Below, in pieces: positions 34,662 through 41,482 of a stretch of DNA of 64,000 nt (within the stretch, counting starts at the first letter, position 1; every line of letters starts with the position of its first letter). Below the pieces are notes generated by a model, which saw nothing but the letters and a program-made list of their open reading frames with translations, did not search any database and was not told where the DNA came from. The position numbers and the translations under genes are program-made. This stretch comes from Acidobacteriota bacterium (GTDB taxonomy: Bacteria > Acidobacteriota > Terriglobia > Terriglobales > Acidobacteriaceae), in contig JAJXZT010000071.1 of the NCBI GenBank assembly GCA_021779935.1, forward strand, positions 1-64,000. The letters are read 5' to 3'.

Positions 34662-34961
34662 TTACTTCTTCAACGTGCGAATGAAGCTAACCGCAGCCTT
34701 GATCTCGTCGGCGCTCATCCTGCTGCCATAAGCCGGCATCTTTGCCTTGCCCTTGGTAACGATCTCGATCAACTGCGCGTCACTCTGCTTCTGAACCTCG
34801 GCGGAGCTAAGTGGCTTAATCCCCATGGCTGCGTTGACTTTGCTGCCGTCAGCACCGTGACACATGGCGCACTTGGCCTTGTAAACAGCCGCTCCATCGG
34901 CGGCCATCGCCGGAAGAGCAAGGGCTGCCATAGCGGCCAGAGCGATAACTGTCTTTTTCAT
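34662..34961 (-). CDS. Small periplasmic monohaem cytochrome c
   Basis: 99-residue class I cytochrome c. Signal peptide about 1-20 (ending LPAMAADG), haem site C-x2-C-H in YKAKCAMCHGADG, axial Met in AKMPAYG and a final helix AAVSFIRTLKK. It probably shuttles electrons in the periplasm. ATG at 34961 follows AAGGAAACC; the 23-codon upstream extension of the frame lacks signal character. It is followed after 33 bp by the 11-haem/cytochrome b gene. Three Crp/Fnr-type palindromes lie 145-230 bp upstream. Confidence 0.95.
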   Translation of the reverse strand: MKKTVIALAAMAALALPAMAADGAAVYKAKCAMCHGADGSKVNAAMGIKPLSSAEVQKQSDAQLIEIVTKGKAKMPAYGSRMSADEIKAAVSFIRTLKK

Positions 34962-35105
34962 CTTGGTTTCCTTCTCTCGTATGGTTTCCATCGCTGTAAC
35001 CGGAGGTGGATTCCGTGCGTTTTGACCCACTTACACAGAGTTCTTCACGCCGGAATCTCCGCAACGGTACATCTTGTTTTTCGCATCCGCATGCCACGTG
35101 CCGCA

Positions 35106-35141
35106 GTGAGAGCCCTCACCCCGGGAAGTGACTAGTGTCAC
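35106..35141 (-). promoter_or_regulatory. Tandem Crp/Fnr-type operators upstream of cytochrome c
   Basis: Two perfect palindromes: GTGAGAGCCCTCAC (35106-35119) and GTGACTAGTGTCAC (35128-35141), starts 22 bp apart. Centres are 152 and 174 bp before the cytochrome c ATG. Confidence 0.7.
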
Positions 35142-35178
35142 AGATAGTTAGGACTCATAGGCTGCGATACAGGATGTT

Positions 35179-35192
35179 GTGGCAAACGTCAC
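35179..35192 (-). promoter_or_regulatory. Third, degenerate Crp/Fnr-type palindrome
   Basis: GTGGCAAACGTCAC differs from GTGA-N6-TCAC by one base and lies 51 bp from the nearer perfect site of the tandem pair. It could be an auxiliary site. Confidence 0.35.
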
Positions 35193-35295
35193 ATGAACGA
35201 GGGTTAAAGCGAACAGAACCACCACAATTTCTATGCCCCAAAAGTGCCCGCGAAAATGAGAGCTCGTGAAAAACGTATCCGGCAGAAGGACACAA

Positions 35296-35357
35296 TGAAA
35301 CGGGGCGACTCGAAAGCCGCCCCGTCCGGAGGGCCAACGGCACTGAAGCGCCGTTGG
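35296..35357 (-). terminator. Double stem-loop after the porin gene
   Basis: Two consecutive hairpins follow the porin stop on the minus strand: CCAACGGC / GCCGTTGG (35334-35357) and ACGGGGCG / CGCCCCGT (35300-35325), the second followed by TTTCATT. They should end the decahaem-porin transcript. Confidence 0.65.
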
Positions 35358-35366
35358 GAGGAGAAG

Positions 35367-37916
35367 TTAGAACGCGTACTTCAACGACAGAGTGCCCGTG
35401 TTGGCATGGAAGTCGCGAGGTGCGGCGATCACGCCCGGGTTACTCTTCTCGTTGTAGCCGTAATAGTTGTATCCGCCCTTGAACGTAACGTTCTTGCTCA
35501 AGGCCAGTTCCAACGTACCGAAGGGCTTGTGCCAGTTGATTCCCAACGGGCCAAGCGGCTGGAACGGGTTCGGACCGGCGCCATAGCCGACGATCGGGCC
35601 ACCGAGACTACCGGTGTAAACCACGTTGCCATTCGCATCGACTGGCACGTTGAACGGCGCAAGCGTGTCGCCGCGCAGCCAGTTATTCTGACCGGAATCG
35701 CTGGTGAGGTCGTAACCGAGCTTCAGGGTTACGCGCTTCACCGGATTCAGCGTCAGGTAGGCATAGGCCGAGTTGGTGTTCTGCTGGTAAAGCAGGACCA
35801 GCGGAACCTCGCCGGCCACGGCGCCGGTGCAACGAGCGATCTGTCCGCCCTGCGGAACAAGACCCGTTGCGCCACCGCTTACCGGCAGACAAGCTCCACT
35901 ATTGGAGTAGATGTCCTGGTACGACCAGCCAAAGTTGAAGTCAACCATCTTGGTCGGGTTGAGCTGGAAATCCAGGCTGTAGTTGCGGGAATGGTCCTGA
36001 TGACGAGGCGACACGATGCTTGTCGGGAACACCTCGTTGAAAATGCTATTGCGATTCTCGAGCGCGAAAATCGAACCCGAGACCGTGAACCATTCGCTCG
36101 CACGATACGAGCTGCGCAGCTTGAATCTCTGCTGGTGGCCCGGAGCGATGTTGGTGAATGGTGTATCCACGTACATCGTTTCCAAGTCAGCATTGATCCG
36201 CCAGCCGTCGAACGGACGGGCATTGAAGCCGACCAGGATGGTCTGCTCCGTCTGGTCTTCCGTGGCGACGATGTCGGTAACGGTCGTGAAGGTTCCGAGA
36301 GTACGCGAAGCGGCGCTGGCGACATTTGCGCCATAGTACGTCGCCGTGTCGGTGCTCAGGTCCTTGTAACCGGCAGTGCGGGTGCCAAACCGGCCGCCCA
36401 CGTGCATTCCGAACCTGCGATTGGGGTCCCACTGCAACAGGATCGTATCGTTGATGGCCTTGTCGCTGTGGAACTGAACCCAGGTGTAGCGGTCAAAATC
36501 AGGACCGCTGCTGCTGGTGTGGTACGGCGTTCCGCTGGTCGGGAGCCCCGCGCAGGTCGAAGCGCCATTGGGCGCGCCGATCGGCGTCAAGATGGTGGCT
36601 CCGCTGGCGACATTGGGATAGCACGCAACTTCGGTGCTGTTCCAGACGCCGGGAATCCGCCAGTTCAGGTAATGGAACTGGTTGCTGATCGACCAGTTGT
36701 CGTTGATGCGATACGTCAGACCGATGTCCGCACTCGCCGAAACCCGCTTGATCTTCGCCGGGCCGTTGAACTGGAAGGCCCGTTCGTAGGTACGGGTGAT
36801 AAACGCGTTCGCCTGTTCGTTGTACGTGTTCATCTTGTTTTCGGCGGAGCTGTAGCTGCCCGTGGCGGTGATGTCGAGCTTCTTGAAGTAGCTCGACGTG
36901 AAGGACAACTGCGACGTCGGGAACGTTGTGTGCTGCGGACCGAAACGATTGTAGCCAAAATACAGGTTGCAACCGCTCGCCTTGACGACGTTGCCCACAC
37001 CGGCGGTCGGAGTGATCATCGGCGGAGTGTTCGAGCAAGGCTGTCCGTAATACGTGTTATAGATCGCACCGATATCGACCGGTTGGTATCCGGCGGCTCC
37101 GGCGTTGATCATATAGCTGAGATTCTGGTCAGACCACGACGTGTCGTTCTTGTTGTAGTCGAAGAACTGATCGAAGCTCAATTGCGTGCGAGGTGCAATC
37201 CTCAGGTCCACGCCGATGCGGTACTGGTCCTGACGGTCACGGAAGTTCTGATACAGCGAGAGTTCCGTGCCCTCATGGAACGTCGTGTAGGACGGGCCTT
37301 CATTGACGTTGCGCGAGTAGCCGAGACGAAGACGAACCGGCGACTGCGGAGCAATCGTCAGGTTGAAATCGCCCATGTTCCGGCGCGTGTCCATGGCATG
37401 CGGCGATTTATTCCACTGTACGTATCCGCCCGGAGTATTGAACGGATTGGCCAGCAGGTTGTAATCGAAATAGTTCTGGTCGCGACGATAATTACCGACA
37501 AAATCAAACCAGCGGTTCTTGGAGGCGCGAATTAACGTGCCCGCTTCCGGATCGCCGCCGTAGCCGTAGCTGCGGATGTAAAGGTCGTCAATCAAATTGC
37601 CGGTGTGGGTCATCGAGCGCATGCTGAACGACTGCTCGAGAAGCCGGGGACCGTTGTGCAGGTTGACGAACGTGTTGTACATCGAACTGTTGCCCTCGAT
37701 GTCCGTGATCCGGCCGCCGAATTCAATCGACTGCTGAATCGTGTAGCCGCCGGCCACCGTGCCGGTTTCTTCCTTTGCCTGCTGGGCAGACAAAAGACAC
37801 GGAACAAGGAGCAAGCAGAGTGCAAGAATGACGATGCTGCGAGTCATCGCGCCACTCCCGTTGTGCAGCGTCCTCAAGGTCGAGGATCGCCGTGGAGAAA
37901 CAGTGATCAATTCCAT
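35367..37916 (-). CDS. Large outer-membrane beta-barrel, MtrB/PioB-like candidate
   Basis: 849 residues. After a signal peptide (core IVILALCLLLVPCLL, cleavage near SAQQ) the sequence is a long alternation of polar/aromatic strands such as RLRLGYSRNV and LGLTYRIND-type pairs, ending in a terminal strand LSLKYAF with C-terminal Phe, the outer-membrane barrel signal. About 26-30 strands would fit. Several cysteine pairs sit in likely outer loops. Two starts have good Shine-Dalgarno sequences: 37916 (GGAGGGGACACC, used here) and 37847 (GGGAG), the latter giving a shorter signal peptide. It begins 13 bp after the decahaem cytochrome gene, the arrangement of MtrA-MtrB conduits, in which the barrel sheathes the decahaem wire. 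The MtrB/PioB assignment is inferred from size and pairing. Confidence 0.85.
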   Translation of the reverse strand: MELITVSPRRSSTLRTLHNGSGAMTRSIVILALCLLLVPCLLSAQQAKEETGTVAGGYTIQQSIEFGGRITDIEGNSSMYNTFVNLHNGPRLLEQSFSMRSMTHTGNLIDDLYIRSYGYGGDPEAGTLIRASKNRWFDFVGNYRRDQNYFDYNLLANPFNTPGGYVQWNKSPHAMDTRRNMGDFNLTIAPQSPVRLRLGYSRNVNEGPSYTTFHEGTELSLYQNFRDRQDQYRIGVDLRIAPRTQLSFDQFFDYNKNDTSWSDQNLSYMINAGAAGYQPVDIGAIYNTYYGQPCSNTPPMITPTAGVGNVVKASGCNLYFGYNRFGPQHTTFPTSQLSFTSSYFKKLDITATGSYSSAENKMNTYNEQANAFITRTYERAFQFNGPAKIKRVSASADIGLTYRINDNWSISNQFHYLNWRIPGVWNSTEVACYPNVASGATILTPIGAPNGASTCAGLPTSGTPYHTSSSGPDFDRYTWVQFHSDKAINDTILLQWDPNRRFGMHVGGRFGTRTAGYKDLSTDTATYYGANVASAASRTLGTFTTVTDIVATEDQTEQTILVGFNARPFDGWRINADLETMYVDTPFTNIAPGHQQRFKLRSSYRASEWFTVSGSIFALENRNSIFNEVFPTSIVSPRHQDHSRNYSLDFQLNPTKMVDFNFGWSYQDIYSNSGACLPVSGGATGLVPQGGQIARCTGAVAGEVPLVLLYQQNTNSAYAYLTLNPVKRVTLKLGYDLTSDSGQNNWLRGDTLAPFNVPVDANGNVVYTGSLGGPIVGYGAGPNPFQPLGPLGINWHKPFGTLELALSKNVTFKGGYNYYGYNEKSNPGVIAAPRDFHANTGTLSLKYAF

Positions 37917-37929
37917 GGTGTCCCCTCCC

Positions 37930-38877
37930 TTACTTGAAGAGAATGTTGCTGGTGTTAGAACCGTGAATTGCCACGTGACAAAGCGTGCAAGCCTGGCTCT
38001 TCGTGTTCTGCGGATGCGGACCGGAGGGTAAAACGTCTCCGTGGCACTCCAGACACAAGGAGTTGACGCGCGCGCGAGTCAGTAGACGCGGATTGGTCGA
38101 GCCGTGCGGCGTGTGGCAGGCTTGACAGCCTTCCGACTTCACCGGGTAGTGCTCGAAGACGAACGGACCGCGTTTGTCAGCGTGACACTTGAAGCAAACG
38201 GCATCCTGAGCGCTCGCGCTGCGCAGCTGCTCCGGCATGTTGGTACCGTGGGCGCTGTGGCAGTCGTTGCAGCTTATGAGGCCTTCGTTCACGCGATGAC
38301 GGAACGGCTTGTTGAAGTCGGCCTTGATCTCCTGGTGACACGAATAGCAGAGATCCGGCGATTTCTGCACGAGCAGTTGTTCTTCGACCTTCGGCTTGTG
38401 AACCGAGTGACAGGTCGTACAGGTAACGCCAGCGCGTGCGTGGACCGAACGGTTGAACGTCATGTGTTCGGCATTCTTTTCGTGACACGTCATACAGCGG
38501 GCGGTGATTTCCTCGGGCTTCACATCCTTGAACGTGAAGATTTTGGTCTTGTCTCCGCCTCCGTTGACGTGGGCTGCTCCGGGACCATGACACGACTCGC
38601 ATCCATGCCATTGTTCGCCGCGGCCAGTATTAGAAAAAATGCGGTAATGTGGGGAGGCCTCGGTGTTCTTAAATTGGTCCTCGTGGCACCCCTTGCAGGT
38701 CTCGGAGCCAACGTACTGCGATGCATCCGCAGCCGCTGTCGCCGAGGGTTGATTCGTAGTCTGTGCCGCATCCTTCTTGTCCTGCCTGGCGGCCATCAAC
38801 TGGACCGCTCCCAGCAGGAACAGGAAACATGCGACGAACCAGACCGAATACCGCCTGAGAATTCGTGCTTCCTTCAT
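37930..38877 (-). CDS. DmsE/MtrA-type decahaem cytochrome c
   Basis: 315 residues with an N-terminal signal (about 11-30) and ten C-x2-C-H motifs: CKGCH, CESCH, CMTCH, CTTCH, CYSCH, CNDCH, CFKCH, CQACH, CLECH and CTLCH. Length, haem number and spacing match the DmsE/MtrA/PioA family, which carries electrons through the outer membrane inside a barrel partner. The barrel gene follows at 13 bp. No outer-surface cytochrome (MtrC-like) or DMSO-reductase-like enzyme is encoded in the window, so the terminal acceptor is unknown. A tandem Crp/Fnr-type operator pair lies about 112-148 bp upstream. Confidence 0.94.
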   Translation of the reverse strand: MKEARILRRYSVWFVACFLFLLGAVQLMAARQDKKDAAQTTNQPSATAAADASQYVGSETCKGCHEDQFKNTEASPHYRIFSNTGRGEQWHGCESCHGPGAAHVNGGGDKTKIFTFKDVKPEEITARCMTCHEKNAEHMTFNRSVHARAGVTCTTCHSVHKPKVEEQLLVQKSPDLCYSCHQEIKADFNKPFRHRVNEGLISCNDCHSAHGTNMPEQLRSASAQDAVCFKCHADKRGPFVFEHYPVKSEGCQACHTPHGSTNPRLLTRARVNSLCLECHGDVLPSGPHPQNTKSQACTLCHVAIHGSNTSNILFK

Positions 38878-38988
38878 CCTCGCTCCTCGAATAGCTCTTT
38901 TAGGACTACTTCCAGCGGAATCGTGATCCCGCGCGCATGATGAGCTTTCACGCGATTGTGATTGTGAACTAATGTGCCCGCCACGAAA

Positions 38989-39025
38989 GTGACGCCCGTC
39001 ACATTTCAGACGTGACCGCGCTCAT
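38989..39025 (-). promoter_or_regulatory. Tandem Crp/Fnr-type operators upstream of the decahaem gene
   Basis: A perfect palindrome GTGACGCCCGTCAC (38989-39002) and a one-mismatch copy GTGACCGCGCTCAT (39012-39025), starts 23 bp apart. Centres are 118 and 141 bp before the ATG at 38877. Confidence 0.6.
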
Positions 39026-39140
39026 AATTTGGTGATTTTTGGCAAGCTGGCCAAAATGGGTAATTCGACCTTTAGGGGATTAACCGGATCGCTAATGCCT
39101 ATTGATATACCTGGGAGGGTCCGAATGGATGCTTAAAGCA

Positions 39141-39173
39141 TAAAAGGCCGCCAGAAGGGCGATCTGGCGGCCT
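39141..39173 (-). terminator. Terminator of the HTH-less crp gene
   Basis: Stem AGGCCGCCAG / CTGGCGGCCT (10 bp, loop 9) followed on the minus strand by TTTTATG, 50 bp after the stop at 39224. Confidence 0.85.
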
Positions 39174-39223
39174 CATGAATTGATATTTGTAAATGCAACA
39201 CCTATTGCGGCCCGAAACGCATA

Positions 39224-39727
39224 TCAAGAAGCAACGCGAGGACGGATAAGACGGGGACGGCGTGTCCGCGTCAGTCCGATGGAACGCACCCGCTCATACG
39301 CCGCGTGAAGGTCCTGGCTGAGCATCTGTACGACCATCATGCAGGCGTCACGATGATCGCGAAGGAACTTGAGAAGATCCTTACGCCGCACGAATACAAC
39401 CTGGGATTGATCCAGCAACTCCGCCGTGACTTCATACGGTGTCCCGGACATGCTGGCTCCGAGTCCAAGCACTTCTCCCGGACCGGCAATGCGCAACATC
39501 AACCGCTTGCCGTTTTCGGAGCAGATGGATAGTTTGGCCCGGCCGTCGCATAGAACGTAGATCCCCCGCGAGGGACGCCCCTCGGCGAATAACACGGCGC
39601 CCTTCTCGCAGGTGACCTGCGACTTGACCGCGTCGAAGGCCTGCAGCGCTTCCGTTGGCATGTCACAAAAGATGCGGTCGGGACGGAACGTGCAGTTGAA
39701 GCAACTCGGCTGGCTAGAGCTTTCCAT
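39224..39727 (-). CDS. Crp/Fnr-like sensor protein lacking the HTH domain
   Basis: 167 residues, clearly paralogous to the regulator at 39982-40701 through the sensor domain and dimer helix (GAVLFAEG, RGIYVLC.GR.KLSICS, PGEVLGLGASMSG.PYE.TAE). It keeps the N-terminal Cys set C9-x2-C12-x8-C21 proposed to hold an Fe-S cluster, but ends right after the dimerisation helix with an Arg-rich tail (GLTRTRRPRLIRPRVAS). No winged helix is encoded downstream in any frame before the terminator at 39173. A perfect plus a near-perfect Crp/Fnr-type palindrome lie 39-75 bp before its ATG. It may heterodimerise with and blunt the complete paralogue. Confidence 0.88.
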   Translation of the reverse strand: MESSSQPSCFNCTFRPDRIFCDMPTEALQAFDAVKSQVTCEKGAVLFAEGRPSRGIYVLCDGRAKLSICSENGKRLMLRIAGPGEVLGLGASMSGTPYEVTAELLDQSQVVFVRRKDLLKFLRDHRDACMMVVQMLSQDLHAAYERVRSIGLTRTRRPRLIRPRVAS

Positions 39728-39765
39728 GACATCATCCGTTTAACGTGGTTGCGAATTCCGTCGCA

Positions 39766-39801
39766 GTGACTACAGTCACTCTTCGCCGTGAGGGATGCCA
39801 C
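39766..39801 (-). promoter_or_regulatory. Tandem Crp/Fnr-type operators upstream of the HTH-less crp gene
   Basis: GTGACTACAGTCAC (39766-39779, perfect) and GTGAGGGATGCCAC (39788-39801, one mismatch), starts exactly 22 bp apart. The nearer site is only 39 bp from the start codon, closer than at the other genes, which would also fit repression. Confidence 0.6.
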
Positions 39802-39981
39802 AAAAGGCAATGAAAATGCGCTCTCGCACGATCTATACGACCGCGAAACGCGGCGCGTGACAAGCTTTCCACGGCACTGCCGTGCCATTCGTGGCGGCGA
39901 TTGAATGCCTGGCCCGAGACGATACGGCAGTGACCGGAAAGCGAACTACCTTGCTGCAGCGGCAGCCGGACGTGCGCCGGA

Positions 39982-40701
39982 CTACACGGTTGCGAGTGCC
40001 TTAAGCGCTGCCTTATTGCGAATGACGAGCGTCGATCCCTTGGACTGCACGATCTGACGTTTCTTCAATTCGGCAAACAATCGGGTGACCGTCTCGCGCG
40101 AAGTTCCAATCATCTGCGCTATCTCCTCGTGCGTGAGGGCAAGCTTCAGACGGGGTTCCGCCTTCGCGGATTCACCGTTGCGATTGCTCCACTCGATGAG
40201 AAGCTTTGCAAGTTTTTCCGCCGCCGAATGCGAAAGTCCCAGGGAGCGGATCTCGCGGCAGGCAGTGTTGTACTTTTCGCTCAACTGCTCGGCCACGCGC
40301 AAACAAGCGTCGCTGTGGTCGCGAAGGAAGCGCAGAAAGTCCTCGCGCTTGACGAAATTGATCTGGCAAGGATCGATGGTTTCGGCAGTGAGTTCATAGG
40401 GCTTGCCGGAAACGCTCGCACTGAGTCCGAGAACTTCACCCGCCTCCGCAATTTTCAGGATTAACGTCTTGCCGTCGGTCGAACAGATCGACAGTTTGAC
40501 GCGTCCCTTGCAGAGCACGAAAATTCCGCGCGGCGCTTGCCCTTCTACAAATAGAACTGCACCCTTGGGATAAGCTGTAGCGTATTTTATTTGTTCGAAT
40601 GATTGAAGCGCCGCGGTAGGAAGATCGCAAAAAATATGATCGGCGCGCATTTTGCAGGCCAGGCAGCTTTCGATAATGTCGAGCCCGTATGGTGAGAGCA
40701 C
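39982..40701 (-). CDS. Crp/Fnr family regulator with N-terminal cysteine cluster
   Basis: 239 residues from a GTG at 40701 preceded by AAGAGGGGG; the longer open frame upstream is Cys/Arg-rich and not family-like. N-terminal C13-x2-C16-x8-C25 recalls the FNR Fe-S ligands (different spacing), followed by the beta-roll (GAVLFVEGQAPRGIFVLCKGRVKL), dimer helix and winged helix (about 175-225). The recognition helix is GTSRETVTRLFAEL: R-E-T-V-T-R matches CRP's R-E-T-V-G-R, which reads GTGA, rather than FNR's V-E-T-I-S-R. Likely an oxygen- or NO-responsive activator of the neighbouring respiratory genes; that link is inference. Confidence 0.92.
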   Translation of the reverse strand: MLSPYGLDIIESCLACKMRADHIFCDLPTAALQSFEQIKYATAYPKGAVLFVEGQAPRGIFVLCKGRVKLSICSTDGKTLILKIAEAGEVLGLSASVSGKPYELTAETIDPCQINFVKREDFLRFLRDHSDACLRVAEQLSEKYNTACREIRSLGLSHSAAEKLAKLLIEWSNRNGESAKAEPRLKLALTHEEIAQMIGTSRETVTRLFAELKKRQIVQSKGSTLVIRNKAALKALATV

Positions 40702-41482
40702 ACAACCCCCTCTTGTAGTCCAATTGCACCCATGGACATGGCGCGGCCGGACTTTCTGCCGCTGCCATGCGGGGTGCGAAGCGTTGTGCCGCAAACAGCG
40801 CTGCACTTCCGAACCGCACTCGCAGGTGTGACCGGCGTACCGAGTGCCTGAGACGAACCGGAAACCTGTACAGTTCCGATTGCGCCGCCAAGTGCTCGCA
40901 GCACGCCCTAGTTTCAGAGATTTACGGCAGGCACAAACGTGCAACAAGTACGTAGATCACAATCCGATGTGACGTGAGTGACGATTAGGGAACCATCGCC
41001 GACCGGACATCACCTGTAAGTGTGACTACTTGCGCCACTTACGTGTTCCAGACCTTCCGGCTACGCCGTCAGACTCCACTCCAGATTCCGCCACAGGGTT
41101 CAAGAAATGAGTTTCTGGCGCACGTCGAAGTGTGACCCACGTCTCTTGCACCACGTACGTGCCTTTCTGGAGTCCGGGCGCTGTTTCTCTTGCAATTAAA
41201 TTCGGCGGGAACGTTTTCGTCCAGTACTTGCCCGGCATGTCAGGCTGGACGCCAAGACTTTTTGCCGGCGATCAGCCGGAACTTCTTGTGACTCCCGAAC
41301 TGGCATTGGCAGTGTGAGGATTTGCCGGTTCTCCCATGGCCTGTTCCCTCCTGCAACCCACTGTTCTCTCACGCCGGGCCTTTCCGAGCGAACATCACCC
41401 TCGCTTATGACGGCAATCACAGACCCATCGGGCGTTCGATAAACAGAATGAAGCCTGTTTTCTCGAAAGGACCGGCCTCGCA
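40702..41482. other. Long intergenic region between crp/fnr and acyl-CoA dehydrogenase genes
   Basis: 781 bp between divergent genes. Frames present are short and not protein-like. It includes direct GTGAC copies (GTGACGTGAGTGAC near 40970-40983) and a two-half palindrome with one mismatch (GTGACCCACGTCTC, 41132-41145), but no clear tandem operator. A remnant or a small RNA could be hidden here; I cannot support either. Confidence 0.5.

Larger units (their letters stand above)
34962..35366. other. Regulatory gap between porin end and cytochrome c gene
   Basis: 405 bp without a gene. It holds, reading down the minus strand, two porin-end stem-loops, a degenerate and then two good GTGA-N6-TCAC palindromes, and the leader of the cytochrome c gene. 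Confidence 0.7.
38878..39223. other. Intergenic region before the decahaem gene
   Basis: 346 bp with no gene. It carries the tandem palindromes at 38989-39025, probably within the decahaem promoter, and the terminator of the HTH-less crp gene at 39141-39173. Confidence 0.7.

Noticed and set aside
40970-40983. GTGACGTGAGTGAC as an operator
   Set aside because: It is a direct, not inverted, repeat of GTGAC, so it does not fit a dimer site of this family.
41322-41482. Open frame running into the acyl-CoA dehydrogenase gene in another phase
   Set aside because: Overlaps the real gene out of frame and has no protein-like character.
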